A stretch of DNA of 64,000 nucleotides from Xenorhabdus miraniensis (GCF_002632615.1 NZ_NITZ01000019.1:1-64000), one strand, 5' to 3'; shown: positions 8,480-20,963, counted from the first letter of the stretch. Numbers and translations: made by a program. The notes: generated from the letters alone by a model not told the origin.

Positions 8480-9277
8480 AATCAGCCTCTGCTCAATGGA
8501 GTTAATCTGCATTTTTATCATTTCTGAGATAGGATCTTCAGGGCAGTGCTCCACAAAATAGCTCAAATCCGAAACAGCAATGTGATTGCAGTCGAGTTGT
8601 GCATAGATAAGCCCCCGGTCGCGGATTTCATATGGATCATCGGGGTCAAACATCAGCACAATTTCGCTGGCCTTGAGTGCTAACTCCATCTTTTTCTCTT
8701 CCATCAGGGAAACTTTGATGGTGTCAGTGACCTTACGCACAATGCTGATATTATCCGCTTCCTGTAAGTCTTTCTTTTCCAGACGAATAGTTGGCCCAAT
8801 ATTGCCTTTCAACCAGACATCAAGTATATGTTCGTTGAGCGTATCGCCATTCATGGGATTAATGAACCATGCCGGCTCATCAACTAAATCAGCCCGTAAG
8901 ATCAGCTGTGTCGGGAATATAACAGGCTGTACCGGCAAATCCAGCGCCTGAGCAATGTGTAAAAATACCGTCCCCAATGCCACAGGTGCCCCCTGACGTG
9001 AATGCAGTACGCTATCCAACCACAGGGTATCAGACAAGCAATACACGCCATTTGCCCCGCCGAATTTCCATTCGCGGTAAAAAAGTGTCAACAGTGACTG
9101 CAATTTTACTTTGGTGTCGGTAATAGAAGAGAGTTTCTGCCGGGCTTCTTCAACCAATGCAGCTAACTGTTCAGTCACCAACCTTTGAGGAAAATCAGGA
9201 CGAATGGCCTGTGTCACCAGAATAATACCGTCAATCAGGGGAGCATTATTGAATTCATAATTAACTATGGTTTTCAT
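8468..9277 (-). CDS. sirB1: SirB1 family protein (transglutaminase-like / TPR), YchA homologue
   Basis: A 269-residue protein with the SirB1 N-terminal transglutaminase-like region (YREWKFGGANGVYCLSDTLW, VFLHIAQALDLPVQPVIFP) and a C-terminal tetratricopeptide-like part (ALKASEIVLMFDPDDPYEIR, RGLIYAQLDCNHIAVSDL). Its molecular role is unknown despite wide conservation. It overlaps the end of prmC by 17 bp. In E. coli sirB2 (ychQ) lies between prmC and this gene; here sirB2 is absent and prmC abuts sirB1 directly. Confidence 0.92.
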   Translation of the reverse strand: MKTIVNYEFNNAPLIDGIILVTQAIRPDFPQRLVTEQLAALVEEARQKLSSITDTKVKLQSLLTLFYREWKFGGANGVYCLSDTLWLDSVLHSRQGAPVALGTVFLHIAQALDLPVQPVIFPTQLILRADLVDEPAWFINPMNGDTLNEHILDVWLKGNIGPTIRLEKKDLQEADNISIVRKVTDTIKVSLMEEKKMELALKASEIVLMFDPDDPYEIRDRGLIYAQLDCNHIAVSDLSYFVEHCPEDPISEMIKMQINSIEQRLIVLH

Positions 9278-10124
9278 TTTTATTCCATCGACCTACCGTA
9301 ATACGTTCGTTACCACCATAATCCTGAAAAGTTGCTATCTGCTGATAACCTTTTTCCAAAAATAGGTTTCTGACAACGATTCCCTGTTTCCAGCCATGTT
9401 CCAATAACAGCCATCCGTTTGATAACAGGAAATGGCGAGCCTGCTCCACAATTGTCTGCAAATCTGCCATACCATTTTGGGACGCGATCAATGCAGTGGC
9501 CGGTTCAAACCTGACATCTCCTTCACGCAGATGAGGATCAAGCTCATCAATATACGGAGGATTACTGACAATCATATCAAATTGTCGACCTGCCACCGCA
9601 GAAAACCACGCACTTTGTAAAAAATTCACATTGTGAAAAGACAGGTTTTCCGCATTTTTTTCAGCATTGTGTTTCGCCAATGCCACTGCATCAGGGTTAA
9701 TATCGACCCCTGTTACGTGACAATCATGTCGCTCACTGGCTAAAGCCAAGGCAATTGCCCCCGTTCCTGTCCCAAGATCCAAAATCTGTGCGGGTAAATC
9801 GGGCAACAATTCCAATGCTTTCTCAACCAGACATTCCGTGTCAGGGCGAGGAATCAGGGTCGCTGGTGATACAGAGAGAGGCAATGACCAGAATTCACGT
9901 TCACCCACAATATAAGCGACCGGCTCCCCCTGAATACGGCGAGCCAGCAAGGCTTCAAGCTGGTCAGCTTCTTCTGCCGAAATTGGCGTTTCATTGAATG
10001 CAATTAAGTAAGTACGGGAACGCCCTGTCACATGTTGCAATAAAATTTCCGCATCACGTTTAGGACTGTCACTTTCGGTCAACTGCATGGCCGCATGCTG
10101 GAGCCAATATTGATAATTCATCAA
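9261..10124 (-). CDS. prmC: Peptide chain release factor N5-glutamine methyltransferase
   Basis: A 287-residue class I methyltransferase that methylates the GGQ glutamine of RF1 and RF2. The SAM-binding motif is [16 protein letters not shown] and the catalytic NPPY sits in [17 protein letters not shown]. The first codons overlap the last codons of prfA by 4 bp (ATGA-type), so the substrate RF1 and its modifying enzyme are translationally coupled, as in E. coli. Confidence 0.98.
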   Translation of the reverse strand: MMNYQYWLQHAAMQLTESDSPKRDAEILLQHVTGRSRTYLIAFNETPISAEEADQLEALLARRIQGEPVAYIVGEREFWSLPLSVSPATLIPRPDTECLVEKALELLPDLPAQILDLGTGTGAIALALASERHDCHVTGVDINPDAVALAKHNAEKNAENLSFHNVNFLQSAWFSAVAGRQFDMIVSNPPYIDELDPHLREGDVRFEPATALIASQNGMADLQTIVEQARHFLLSNGWLLLEHGWKQGIVVRNLFLEKGYQQIATFQDYGGNERITVGRWNKNENHS

Positions 10125-11203
10125 TCCTGCTCTGATAATGCAGATAGTTGGTCTGCCTGATATTCAGTAATAATAGGCTGGATAAGCATATCCAGTTTGC
10201 CTTCCATGACTTCTTCAAGACGGTATAACGTTAGGTTGATGCGGTGATCGGTAACTCGCCCTTGTGGGAAGTTATAAGTCCGGTTGCGATCTGAACGGTC
10301 GCCGGAACCAAGCAGATTGCGACGTTCAGAGGCCTCGGCTTCCTGACGTTTTTGTGCTTCGGCAGCACGGATGCGCGCAGCAAGCACAGACATCGCTTTT
10401 GCCTTGTTTTTATGCTGGGAACGCTCATCCTGACATTCTACGACAATGCCGGTTGGCAGGTGGGTAATTCGAATGGCAGAGTCAGTGGTATTAACGTGCT
10501 GACCACCCGCCCCGGATGAACGAAAAGTATCAATTTTCAAATCACCGGAACTGATTTCCGGTAATTCTGCTTCAGGAATTTCTGGCAAAATAGCCACAGT
10601 ACAGGCCGACGTATGGATACGTCCCTGAGATTCGGTTTCTGGTACGCGCTGGACACGATGACCACCTGATTCAAATTTCAAGTGACCATAAACTTGCTCA
10701 CCAGAAACTTTGGCAATGACTTCTTTGTATCCACCATGTTCGCCCTCATTGGCGCTCATGATCTCTACTTTCCAGCGGCGGGATTCTGCATAACGACTAT
10801 ACATGCGGAATAAATCCCCGGCGAATATCGCAGCCTCATCCCCGCCGGTTCCTGCACGAACTTCCAGAAAACAATTGCGCTCATCATCCGGATCTTTAGG
10901 CAATAACAGCACCTGTAATTGCTGTTCTAACTCTTCATTACGAATTTTTGCGTCTTTGAGTTCTTCCTGCGCCATTTCCCGCATTTCGGGATCATCAAGC
11001 ATCATCTCGGCTGTTTCGATATCATCCTGAACGCTTTTCCAGGCTTTAAAACAGTTAGTCACATCAGTAAGTTGAGCATATTCCTTTGATAATGCACGAA
11101 AACGCTCCTGATCAGCGATCACCTCAGCATCGCCGAGATGAGCCAAAACTTCTTCATGGCGTTCTTGTAATGCTTCCAATTTAGCGACAATAGAAGGCTT
11201 CAT
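10121..11203 (-). CDS. prfA: Peptide chain release factor 1
   Basis: A 360-residue RF1. It recognises UAA and UAG in the ribosomal A site and triggers peptide release. The GGQ loop is in [15 protein letters not shown] and the stop-codon reading PxT element is in [19 protein letters not shown] (PET here, PAT in E. coli). It lies 30 bp after hemA and overlaps prmC. The length matches E. coli RF1. Confidence 0.99.
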   Translation of the reverse strand: MKPSIVAKLEALQERHEEVLAHLGDAEVIADQERFRALSKEYAQLTDVTNCFKAWKSVQDDIETAEMMLDDPEMREMAQEELKDAKIRNEELEQQLQVLLLPKDPDDERNCFLEVRAGTGGDEAAIFAGDLFRMYSRYAESRRWKVEIMSANEGEHGGYKEVIAKVSGEQVYGHLKFESGGHRVQRVPETESQGRIHTSACTVAILPEIPEAELPEISSGDLKIDTFRSSGAGGQHVNTTDSAIRITHLPTGIVVECQDERSQHKNKAKAMSVLAARIRAAEAQKRQEAEASERRNLLGSGDRSDRNRTYNFPQGRVTDHRINLTLYRLEEVMEGKLDMLIQPIITEYQADQLSALSEQD

Positions 11204-11233
11204 TCGTAATATCAGACCTTATTTAGAATAGGG

Positions 11234-12496
11234 TTAGTTATGATCCAGCCCAAGGCTGTCCCGTAATAGATTCAGGCGTTCCAAATCGCCATCACTGGCA
11301 GCCTGTTGGAGAGATTTAGTTGGTGTATGAATCAGACGATTCGTCAATTGGTGAGTCAATTGGTTAATGATCTGTTCAGCATCAGCACCCTGTTTTATAG
11401 ACATCAGCGCTTTTGCCGTCATTTCAGCCCTGATTTTCTCTGCTTGTTCCCGGTATTCGCGAATTGTATTAACTGCCCCCTGAGAACGCAACCAATCCAT
11501 GAAGTGGCTGCTTTCTTGTTGCACAATACCTTCTGCAACAATGGCGGCGGCTTTACGCTGAGCAAGGTTTTGTTGAATGATGGCCTGTAAGTCATCAACG
11601 CTGTACAGATAAACGTCACTTAATTTTTCAACATCCGGCTCAATATCACGGGGAACGGCGATATCAATCAGCAATATCGGCTGGTTGCGACGTAATTTCA
11701 ACGCCCGTTCAACCATACCCTTACCAATAATCGGCAATGGGCTGGCGGTGGAACTGATCACAATATCGGCTTCAGCCAACCGAGCATCAATATCCGGCAG
11801 GGAAATAACTTCGGCATTAACTTCACTGGCAAGCATCTGAGCCCGTTCTTTCGTACGGTTGGCAATCATCATGTGACGCACCCCATGTTCTTTAAGGTGA
11901 CGTGCTACCAGTTCAATCGTTTCCCCTGCTCCCACCAGCAGGATAGACAGTTGAGAAAGAGATTCGAAAATTTGCCGGGCAAGTGTACAGGCGGCAAACG
12001 CCACAGAAACGGCATTTGCACCAATTTCTGTTTCTGTCCTGACCCGTTTAGCTACTGAGAAAGATTTTTGGAACAGGCGTTCCAACTCACCTGATAGGGA
12101 CTGATAATTTTGCGACTCAGCGAAGGCTTTCTTCACCTGCCCCAAAATCTGAGGTTCCCCCAATACAAGGGAATCAAGGCCACTTGCAACTCGCATTAAA
12201 TGACTGACAGCTTCATCATTCAAATGCCAATAGAGACTTGATTTCAAGTCTTCAGACTTGAGCTGATGATACCTGCATAGCCAATTAATTAACTGCTCTT
12301 TAAAATTATCCTGCTGTTCAACGCTGAGATAAAGCTCTGTCCGGTTACAGGTTGACAGCACGACACCGCCCCGCACCAGCGGTTGCCGGAGCAAGTCATC
12401 AAGTGCAAGCCCTATCGTGTCAGGAGAAAAGGCTACCCGCTCACGTAAAGAAACAGGCGCTGTTTTATGGTTGATACCAAGTGCTAATAAAGTCAT
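11234..12496 (-). CDS. hemA: Glutamyl-tRNA reductase
   Basis: A 420-residue enzyme that reduces glutamyl-tRNA(Glu) to glutamate-1-semialdehyde, the first committed step of tetrapyrrole synthesis. The catalytic Cys50 lies in [11 protein letters not shown] and the NADPH-binding [13 protein letters not shown] in the middle domain; the C-terminal dimerisation helix region is present. It is divergent from lolB, as in E. coli, and is the first gene of the string that leads to kdsA. Confidence 0.98.
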   Translation of the reverse strand: MTLLALGINHKTAPVSLRERVAFSPDTIGLALDDLLRQPLVRGGVVLSTCNRTELYLSVEQQDNFKEQLINWLCRYHQLKSEDLKSSLYWHLNDEAVSHLMRVASGLDSLVLGEPQILGQVKKAFAESQNYQSLSGELERLFQKSFSVAKRVRTETEIGANAVSVAFAACTLARQIFESLSQLSILLVGAGETIELVARHLKEHGVRHMMIANRTKERAQMLASEVNAEVISLPDIDARLAEADIVISSTASPLPIIGKGMVERALKLRRNQPILLIDIAVPRDIEPDVEKLSDVYLYSVDDLQAIIQQNLAQRKAAAIVAEGIVQQESSHFMDWLRSQGAVNTIREYREQAEKIRAEMTAKALMSIKQGADAEQIINQLTHQLTNRLIHTPTKSLQQAASDGDLERLNLLRDSLGLDHN

Positions 12497-12717
12497 TTTA
12501 ACTGCGTTGAGTTATCACAGGGATCAAATTCATGATGATATTAATAACTATTCTCATAAACTCACACCCTTCATAAGGACTCTCATTGGATGGGCATTTT
12601 ACTTGATGCGTCAATGCAATAAAAGTCAATCAGACAGTTATGCGATAATTTATTCGAGAATTCTTACCAAATTTTCGCTAAATTAGCCTCTTGATTATAG
12701 ACTTGGATAGCATGCCC

Positions 12718-12753
12718 TATACCCGTACTTATACCCAATACCTATACCCAATA
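12718..12753. repeat. Three short tandem units, period 12-13 bp, between hemA and lolB
   Basis: TATACCCGTA, TATACCCAATA and TATACCCAATA occur at a period of 12-13 bp in the divergent hemA-lolB control region. They may simply be a small duplication, although their position could affect promoter spacing. Confidence 0.6.
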
Positions 12754-12806
12754 AATGTCCCGATAGATTCCAAGTTTCAGACTCTCTTATTGCCAAGGGT
12801 TACCTT

Positions 12807-13423
12807 ATGAAAATGTCTTTGTTTTTTCGCTTGCTTCCCCTCTCCGCTGCCTTACTGACTGCCTGTACAGTCACGCAACCTCCCACAGGCACCGGATCAG
12901 CGGATACCCCTCAATGGCATGCCCGCGAACAAAAATTACAAAAATTAGAGCATTACCAGACCCGGGGCTCTTTTGCTTATCTGGCAGATGAAAAAAAAGT
13001 GTATGCCCGTTTTTTCTGGCAACAATATTCACATGACAATTATAAATTACTGCTGCTAAATCCATTGGGTACGACTGAGTTGGAATTATTTGTCAAACCC
13101 AATATGATTCAGCTCACTGATAATAATGGTAAAAAATATCTCAGTGATGACCCGGAATCCTTAATTTACCAGCTTACCAATATGAATATCCCTCTGGATA
13201 ACCTTAAAAATTGGATTATCGGTTTGCCCGGTAATGCCAAAGATTTTCAACTGGATGCGAATTACCTACTTAAATCCGTAAGTGATCAACAAAATGGTGA
13301 AATTTGGCGGGTAACTTATCAGGGATATGATACATCCACGATCCCAGCCTTACCTAATCGCCTGGAACTTACGCAAGGAAAAAACCGCATAAAACTAAAG
13401 ATGGATAATTGGACAACACAATA

Positions 13424-13424
<1 letters not shown>
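12807..13424 (+). CDS. lolB: Outer membrane lipoprotein LolB
   Basis: A 205-residue lipoprotein that receives lipoproteins from LolA and inserts them into the outer membrane. The signal peptide ends in the lipobox LLTAC with lipidated Cys20. The body shows the LolB features YQTRGSFAY, a tryptophan-rich segment and the C-terminal [18 protein letters not shown]. The start ATG has AAGG 8 bases upstream. The stop codon TAA shares its last base with the ispE start, giving tight coupling. Confidence 0.97.
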
Positions 13425-15306
<1,882 letters not shown>

Positions 15307-15374
15307 TGTTTAAAGTTCAGCGTTGAAATTAAGCGTTAACTTATTCAAGTGATTAAATAACTCATTGCTTAAGA

Positions 15375-15406
15375 AACCCCGTTACTGCATCCACAGTAGC
15401 GGGGTT
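15375..15406 (+). terminator. Rho-independent terminator after prs
   Basis: A 13-bp stem (AACCCCGTTACTG / CAGTAGCGGGGTT, one G-U pair) with a 6-base loop is followed by TTTTCTGTTT. This is a strong intrinsic terminator closing lolB-ispE-prs. Confidence 0.9.
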
Positions 15407-16078
15407 TTCTGTTTATTTTACACACTATTAATTAATACTTTCATCATAAACTAATAACTATTATTAATTTTAACTTTCTGAAAACAATTAACTATATCAA
15501 TTAGTTAACCATTTTACCATCAACTCTTTTCAAAACATTTTCTTGCGGAATTTATCAACAATAAAAAGAATCATCTTCTGCAAATATAATCAGTTATCTG
15601 GTACGTCCAGTTGCCAAAGCTTCTAACAATACTGGTGTCGCTGAAAAGTTACTGCTAACCTGTCGGGCGGTTGATGAAAGCGGTTTTTTACTTGCTAATA
15701 TCACCGAAAAAATATTATTTCTAAACTAAAAAAATAAATATTGTTAATGCGACTAGATGTCGGTATTGAAAACTAAGCAGTGATGGATTTTTTTTGTTGA
15801 ATCCAATGGCCATGTTTTCACTAGACCATGTTCAGGGAAATATTTAAAAACTGAATGTATTCGCATCACATTGTGTATAAAAAATTCGGATCAATATGGA
15901 ATATCGTTAACAGGGAACCATACTTAACCTTAAGGCAGTCATTATCAATCAGTTAGCTGTCTGCCTTAAATTTATTTTGAATATCCAATACATCAGCATC
16001 TCCTGTTTCATTAAAGAAAAAGCACCGGATGTTTTTCATTCAAAAGCGATATGCTGATCAATAAAAAAAACTACTTTT
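15407..16078. other. Long gene-poor region with a possible gene remnant
   Basis: AT-rich DNA upstream of the first lipase gene, probably containing its promoter. One piece, 15568-15729 on the plus strand, is open for 53 codons and reads like real protein (VRPVAKASNN, AEKLLLTCRAVDESGF, LLANITEKILF) but has no start codon. I do not recognise the family. It is either a decayed gene end or chance. Confidence 0.5.
15568..15729 (+). pseudogene. Possible gene fragment, unknown family
   Basis: An open frame without an in-frame ATG ends at TAA 15727-15729. Its higher GC and amphipathic helix-like composition (GVAEKLLLTCRAVDESGFLL) differ from the AT-rich surroundings. No parent gene is recognised, so this is a weak call. 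Confidence 0.25.
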
Positions 16079-16091
16079 AAGGAGAGTGCCA

Positions 16092-18035
16092 ATGAAAAAG
16101 GCATTTTTATTTACACCTGCACTGTTAGCGCTTTCAATCAATGCCATTTCTACTGCCAATGCTTACGACAAAATCGTGGAGATGGGTGATAGCTTGACCG
16201 ATGGTAAAACAAGATATACCACAGATGGTAAAACCAGTAAGTTATATTATGACTATTTTGCTCAATTCACAAGCATAAAGGATATCACTAACTATGCTCA
16301 GGGTGGGGCGACAGCTCTTGAATATATTAAAGGCGGGAAAAATACAAAACAACAGGTAGAAGCCTACCTGAATGCTCATAATCAGCAAGCCGACGCCAAT
16401 ACCATATATATTCATTGGATAGGTGGCAATGATCTTGCCTACGCCCTGACTGTTGGTCAGCAAGATCCTCGTCAGGGTTATAACGTTGTTAATACCAGCG
16501 CTACCGCAGCAGCAAATCAAATCAATGAACTGGTCGAAAAAGGTGCCGGGCTGATTATCGCGCCTACCGTTCCTGATGTAGGAACAACACCTAAGCTACT
16601 AGAAAGTATGATAAAAACAGGATTGAAAGACAAAGGTATCCCCGAAGGTATGGTCAACCTTATTTTACAAGACATTCATGCGGAAATTAATAAACATGAA
16701 ATTCCTAATGGTGCAGCGCGTGATCTTGCATTAAAAAATGTTTTTCATGGGCTAGCAGAAAAAGGTGCAAAATTAATTCCAGGGGCTTCCGCTGAAGCAA
16801 TTGAAAAAGAACTTACAGAACGCTATGAAAAAATCAGCAAAGATGCTTCAAAACTCACTGATACCTATAACGATTTAGTAGACAAAGAAATCAGCAAAAA
16901 AAATGGCAATATCCTGCGTGCAGATATCAATGGATTGCTTAATGAAGTGATCGCCAACCCACTGATTTATGGCATCCAAAACACGTTAGGTTATGCCTGT
17001 GAACAAGGTAAGGAAGCTGATAAATGTTCTTCCAATGACCCGGGGTTTACAAAAGACTTAGAGTTTCTATTCTCTGATAATTTCCACCCAACACCGTTGG
17101 GGCACAAGATAATGGGTCAGTATCTTGAATCCATTTATGTATCACCATCGCAGGTATTGACACTAAATCAAGTCAACCGTGCACCAGTTAAGAGCGCCCT
17201 TTCCTCCCTTGACGGTCACCTGCAACAACTGCGTAGTGGCAGCAATCCTCAAGGTAAAATTGGTGTCTTTGGTGGCTTCACTGGCACCCGGGATAAAACT
17301 TTTACACTAGGTAGCGATTATCAGTTGATAGATAACCTGCTCTTGGGGGCAATGTACTCTAACTATAAAGAAGAACGCTCGCCAGTTGCTGATTTCTCTT
17401 ACGGAGGTCGTGGTCATGTTTTTACAGGTTATGCGCTGTGGAACTATTATAGTAATGGCTGGTTAAGTGGTGATGTCCATTATTCACATACCAATTATGA
17501 CAGCCTGACCCGTACCATTCAGCTTGGCAAGGCCACACGCAGAGAAATAGGTTCAACCACAGGTAAACAGTGGGGAGCTCGTATCACCGCAGGTTGGGAT
17601 ATTCCTGTTACCAACTATCTGACTACCAGCCCAATTATCCAATACGCTTGGGATAAAGGCGATGTCGACGGCTATCGTGAATCCGGCAACAATAGCACTT
17701 CCATGCACTTTAGTGATCAAAACTATACTTCTAAGGTTGGCACACTGGGCTGGCGAGTTGATACTAATTTAGGCCGTTTCAATCCTTACGCTTCTGTCCA
17801 GTTTAACCACCAATTTGGTGATACAAGCTATAAGCTGCGTAGTGCCATTAATTCCACTAGAACTTCTTTTGTAACGGAAAGTGATAAACAAAGCACCAAT
17901 TGGCGTCAATATACTGTCGGCGTGAATGCAAACCTGACCAGTAAACTGCGTGGTTTTGCTTCTGTGGCCCGTAATGACGGCAATGCTCAAGATCCTAACT
18001 ATAACTTTAGCTTAGGTATCAACGCGAGTTTCTAA
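16092..18035 (+). CDS. GDSL-family autotransporter lipase/esterase, copy 1
   Basis: A 647-residue secreted esterase. The signal peptide ends near STANA-YDK. The passenger has the GDSL block (EMGDSLTDG), the GGND oxyanion block (HWIGGNDLAYA) and the catalytic Asp/His block (DNFHPTPLGHKIMGQYL). Residues about 380-647 form an autotransporter beta-barrel ending in the diagnostic terminal Phe (SLGINASF). It resembles the Photorhabdus Lip-1 / Xenorhabdus XlpA Tween lipases. I take ATG 16092 with AAGGAGAG just upstream, not the GTG two codons earlier. A terminator and a second copy follow. Confidence 0.93.
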   Translation: MKKAFLFTPALLALSINAISTANAYDKIVEMGDSLTDGKTRYTTDGKTSKLYYDYFAQFTSIKDITNYAQGGATALEYIKGGKNTKQQVEAYLNAHNQQADANTIYIHWIGGNDLAYALTVGQQDPRQGYNVVNTSATAAANQINELVEKGAGLIIAPTVPDVGTTPKLLESMIKTGLKDKGIPEGMVNLILQDIHAEINKHEIPNGAARDLALKNVFHGLAEKGAKLIPGASAEAIEKELTERYEKISKDASKLTDTYNDLVDKEISKKNGNILRADINGLLNEVIANPLIYGIQNTLGYACEQGKEADKCSSNDPGFTKDLEFLFSDNFHPTPLGHKIMGQYLESIYVSPSQVLTLNQVNRAPVKSALSSLDGHLQQLRSGSNPQGKIGVFGGFTGTRDKTFTLGSDYQLIDNLLLGAMYSNYKEERSPVADFSYGGRGHVFTGYALWNYYSNGWLSGDVHYSHTNYDSLTRTIQLGKATRREIGSTTGKQWGARITAGWDIPVTNYLTTSPIIQYAWDKGDVDGYRESGNNSTSMHFSDQNYTSKVGTLGWRVDTNLGRFNPYASVQFNHQFGDTSYKLRSAINSTRTSFVTESDKQSTNWRQYTVGVNANLTSKLRGFASVARNDGNAQDPNYNFSLGINASF

Positions 18036-18098
18036 TTCTGTATAGATAAAACGATATAATCGAATCATCGAAAAACAGACACAGACAACTCAATAAGA

Positions 18099-18130
18099 AA
18101 CGCAAGGCAGTAATATCGCTGTCTTGCGTT
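18099..18130 (+). terminator. Rho-independent terminator after lipase copy 1
   Basis: AACGCAAGGCAG and CTGTCTTGCGTT form a 12-bp stem with one mismatch, followed by TTTTTATTTT. The two lipase genes are therefore likely to be transcribed separately. Confidence 0.88.
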
Positions 18131-18254
18131 TTTATTTTCTCTTCGTTTAGCTTTCATATAAACATACCAACATCATGTTGACTCTTCATATAGGTAGAGA
18201 GAAGTAGCATCGAACCTGCCCTGAAATCATCAAAAAATCAGTCAAATCTCAACC

Positions 18255-18292
18255 AAAGATAATAAATAGTGAAAAAGATAATAAATAGTGAA
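18255..18292. repeat. Perfect 19-bp tandem duplication before lipase copy 2
   Basis: AAAGATAATAAATAGTGAA occurs twice with no intervening base, 23 bp before the start of the second lipase. Both copies are identical, suggesting a recent event. It lies in the leader or promoter and could change expression. Confidence 0.92.
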
Positions 18293-18314
18293 CCATTCTT
18301 TCTGGAGAACGAGG

Positions 18315-20297
18315 ATGAAAAAAGCATTTTTTTTAATATCGACCACGACAGCATTTTTATTTAATTTCATTACACATGCCCATGCTTATGACAATGTTTA
18401 TGTTTTTGGCGATAGTCTAAGTGATGGCGGTAATGTAGGAAGATTTACAACGGATGGAGAAAAGTCAGAACTCTATGATGAATATATAACACGTAAACTC
18501 ACCGGAAAAAAACTAACCCCATCCAGAAATGGTGGAACTAATTATGCACAAGGTTGTGCAACTGCCAATGGCGCATTAAAAGGATTGTGTAGCATTTTGG
18601 GGAATACGACAAAAAAACAGGTCGATAATTACTTGAAAACACACTCTGGGCGAGCAAGTCCTGATGCTCTATATATACATTGGGTAGGGGGAAATAATAT
18701 CGCTGAGGCTTTGGAATTTATAGCAAAAGGCGATAAAAAAACAGCACAAAAAATTATCAATAACAGCTCCGCCTCCGCAGCATCACAGATCAATCAACTC
18801 ACTAAGGCCGGAGCTGATTTGATTATTGTACCGAATGTTCCTGATATTGGTACAAGCCCCAAAATTATGGAGGCAGTACTACAGGGAGCCTTGAAAAAAA
18901 GCAAAATCCCTGATGAAAAAATTTCCCAGATTCTGAAACAAACCCATGAGGCTCTCAATAAATACCCTACACCGAATGCCGCTGTCCGGCGTCAGGTTAT
19001 TGAGGGTGTTTTTAAAAAGATTGCCGAAGGTGCATCTCCCCAAGATCCAAAAAAAGCACAAGAAATCTATCAACAACTGATTGATGCCTATGATCAAAAC
19101 AGCAAAATTGCTTCCCAATTGTCTGCTGAATACAACCAGAAAGAGGAAGCTCAGCTCGGTAATGGCAATATCCTCCTTGCTGATACCAATCTCCTCTTAC
19201 GAGAAGTGATTGAAAACCCAACTATTTATGGCATTGATAATACCCTTGGTTATGCTTGCCCACAAGGCAAATTGGCTATGTCTTGTTCTTCTTCTGACCC
19301 CGAGTTTGATAAAAGCCAGTCATACTTGTTTTCTGATGGTTTCCACCCGACACCTTATGTACACCATGTCGTCGGTCAGTACATTATGTCAATCCATGAC
19401 GCTCCGCTACAAGTGATGAAGCTGAATTATACCAACCGCATCCCCGTTACAAACGCCTTAAACTCACTTGATGGGCATCTGCAACAACTTCGCAATAGCC
19501 ATAACGCCCAAGGTAAAGTTGGTGTATTCGGTGGTTATACAGGCAATAACAATACCACGCTCATATTAGGCAGCGATTACCAACTAACAGATAATCTACT
19601 ATTAGGAGCAACCCTTTCACATTATCGTGATGAACAAGATTTAACCCCGGATTTCAATTATGCAGCTACGGGTCATGTCGTAACAGCTTATACACTATGG
19701 AACTACAACGACAACGGTTGGTTAAGCGGCGATGTCCATTATTCGCGCGCCAATTACGATAACCTGTCACGTTCTATCCAACTTGGTCAGGCCATACGCA
19801 GGGAATCAGGCTCAACCACCGGCAAGCAATGGGGTTGGCGGATCACCGCAGGCTGGAATATCCCTGTCACTGATTATCTGACCACCAGCCCAATCATCCA
19901 ATATAGTTGGGATAAAGGAAGTATTGATGGCTATCGTGAATCTGATAACAACAGTACCTCTATGCATTTTGGAAGTCAGCACTACACATCTAAAGTTGGC
20001 TCTATTGGCTGGCGGGTAGATACGCAATTAGGTCGTTTCAATCCTTACGCTTCTATCCTGTACAAGCACCAATTCGACAATGAACGCTATACACTCCGCA
20101 GCGCAATTAATTCAGCTAAAAGAACTTTCATTCAACGGGGAGAACAACAAGATAGAAACCGTTTTCAATACACAATCGGGGTTAATGCCAACCTGACTGA
20201 TAACTTTCGTGCATTCGCAGCCGTATCACATGAAAAAAGTAATAGCTCATCGAATCATAACTATGATTTCAGTCTCGGTTTTAATATCAGCTTCTAA
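18315..20297 (+). CDS. GDSL-family autotransporter lipase/esterase, copy 2
   Basis: A 660-residue paralogue of the upstream gene. The signal peptide ends near HAHA-YDN. The GDSL block is VFGDSLSDGG, the oxyanion block is HWVGGNNIAEA (N in place of D after GGN), and the catalytic pair lies in DGFHPTPYVHHVVGQYI. The C-terminal barrel is much more alike between the two copies than the passenger, and ends SLGFNISF. I choose ATG 18315, with TGGAG 8 bases upstream, over the GTG at 18288. The passenger has an added GCATANGALKGLCS segment with cysteines near residue 85, so substrate range may differ. Confidence 0.92.
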   Translation: MKKAFFLISTTTAFLFNFITHAHAYDNVYVFGDSLSDGGNVGRFTTDGEKSELYDEYITRKLTGKKLTPSRNGGTNYAQGCATANGALKGLCSILGNTTKKQVDNYLKTHSGRASPDALYIHWVGGNNIAEALEFIAKGDKKTAQKIINNSSASAASQINQLTKAGADLIIVPNVPDIGTSPKIMEAVLQGALKKSKIPDEKISQILKQTHEALNKYPTPNAAVRRQVIEGVFKKIAEGASPQDPKKAQEIYQQLIDAYDQNSKIASQLSAEYNQKEEAQLGNGNILLADTNLLLREVIENPTIYGIDNTLGYACPQGKLAMSCSSSDPEFDKSQSYLFSDGFHPTPYVHHVVGQYIMSIHDAPLQVMKLNYTNRIPVTNALNSLDGHLQQLRNSHNAQGKVGVFGGYTGNNNTTLILGSDYQLTDNLLLGATLSHYRDEQDLTPDFNYAATGHVVTAYTLWNYNDNGWLSGDVHYSRANYDNLSRSIQLGQAIRRESGSTTGKQWGWRITAGWNIPVTDYLTTSPIIQYSWDKGSIDGYRESDNNSTSMHFGSQHYTSKVGSIGWRVDTQLGRFNPYASILYKHQFDNERYTLRSAINSAKRTFIQRGEQQDRNRFQYTIGVNANLTDNFRAFAAVSHEKSNSSSNHNYDFSLGFNISF

Positions 20298-20351
20298 GAT
20301 GTGAAATACAGGATAAACCCAGAAAAAATGCGAAAGGAAATCCCACAGACA

Positions 20352-20383
20352 GGATAAGGCGGTAACAAAGTTCCGCCTTATCC
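20352..20383. terminator. Perfect hairpin between convergent lipase 2 and ychH
   Basis: GGATAAGGCGG and CCGCCTTATCC form an 11-bp perfect stem with a 10-base loop. No clear U-tract follows on either strand, so intrinsic termination is plausible rather than certain. Confidence 0.55.
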
Positions 20384-20413
20384 AAACTCATTAGAGTTCA
20401 ACATTTGAAACAA

Positions 20414-20689
20414 TCACGGATGTCTGTACTTTTTACGACGATAACGCCCATCATAATTCTTCAGCCACCAATATTTGTCGGTAACCTGTTCCCGACCGCC
20501 AATATTGGCACCTGCCAACCAAATAAATGCGCCAACAAATAATCCCATTAATGCAATGCCTGACAGTAATTCAGATTGCCCAAAACTGAAAATATGACTG
20601 AACAATACATAAGTTAAACTGATTAGCATTGCCGACATTCCCAGTCCCATGAGAATATTGCCAAAAACAAAAGCCTTTTTACGCCTCAT
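20414..20689 (-). CDS. ychH: YchH family inner membrane protein (DUF2583)
   Basis: A 91-residue membrane protein with two hydrophobic segments (FGNILMGLGMSAMLISLTYV and LSGIALMGLFVGAFIWLAGA) and the conserved GGREQVTDKYWWLKNYD tail of YchH. E. coli YchH is a stress-induced protein; the mechanism is unclear. The start is ATG 20689 with GGAGG 6-7 bases upstream; a longer frame to 20749 lacks a ribosome site. It is divergent from pth, as in E. coli. Confidence 0.93.
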   Translation of the reverse strand: MRRKKAFVFGNILMGLGMSAMLISLTYVLFSHIFSFGQSELLSGIALMGLFVGAFIWLAGANIGGREQVTDKYWWLKNYDGRYRRKKYRHP

Positions 20690-20963
20690 AACCAACCTCC
20701 AATACTTTTTGTGAACGCCAATGCGTAAAAACAACGAACTAAAAAGCACGAAAGTAGATATCTTCTTTTGTATTAATTATAGCCTTGTAGATTAAAAGGT
20801 TATTGCGGCCTTGATCACAAGCCGTACAAATTTAGACCTAACCTTTTACATTTCATTGAAATAATATTTATTAAGAACACTATTAATGAATTTTGTACTC
20901 AAGCCTTGAGATGGGTAAACTAATCCTCTTTTTTGTTTTATTGCCAATAAGCGAATCTAAACT

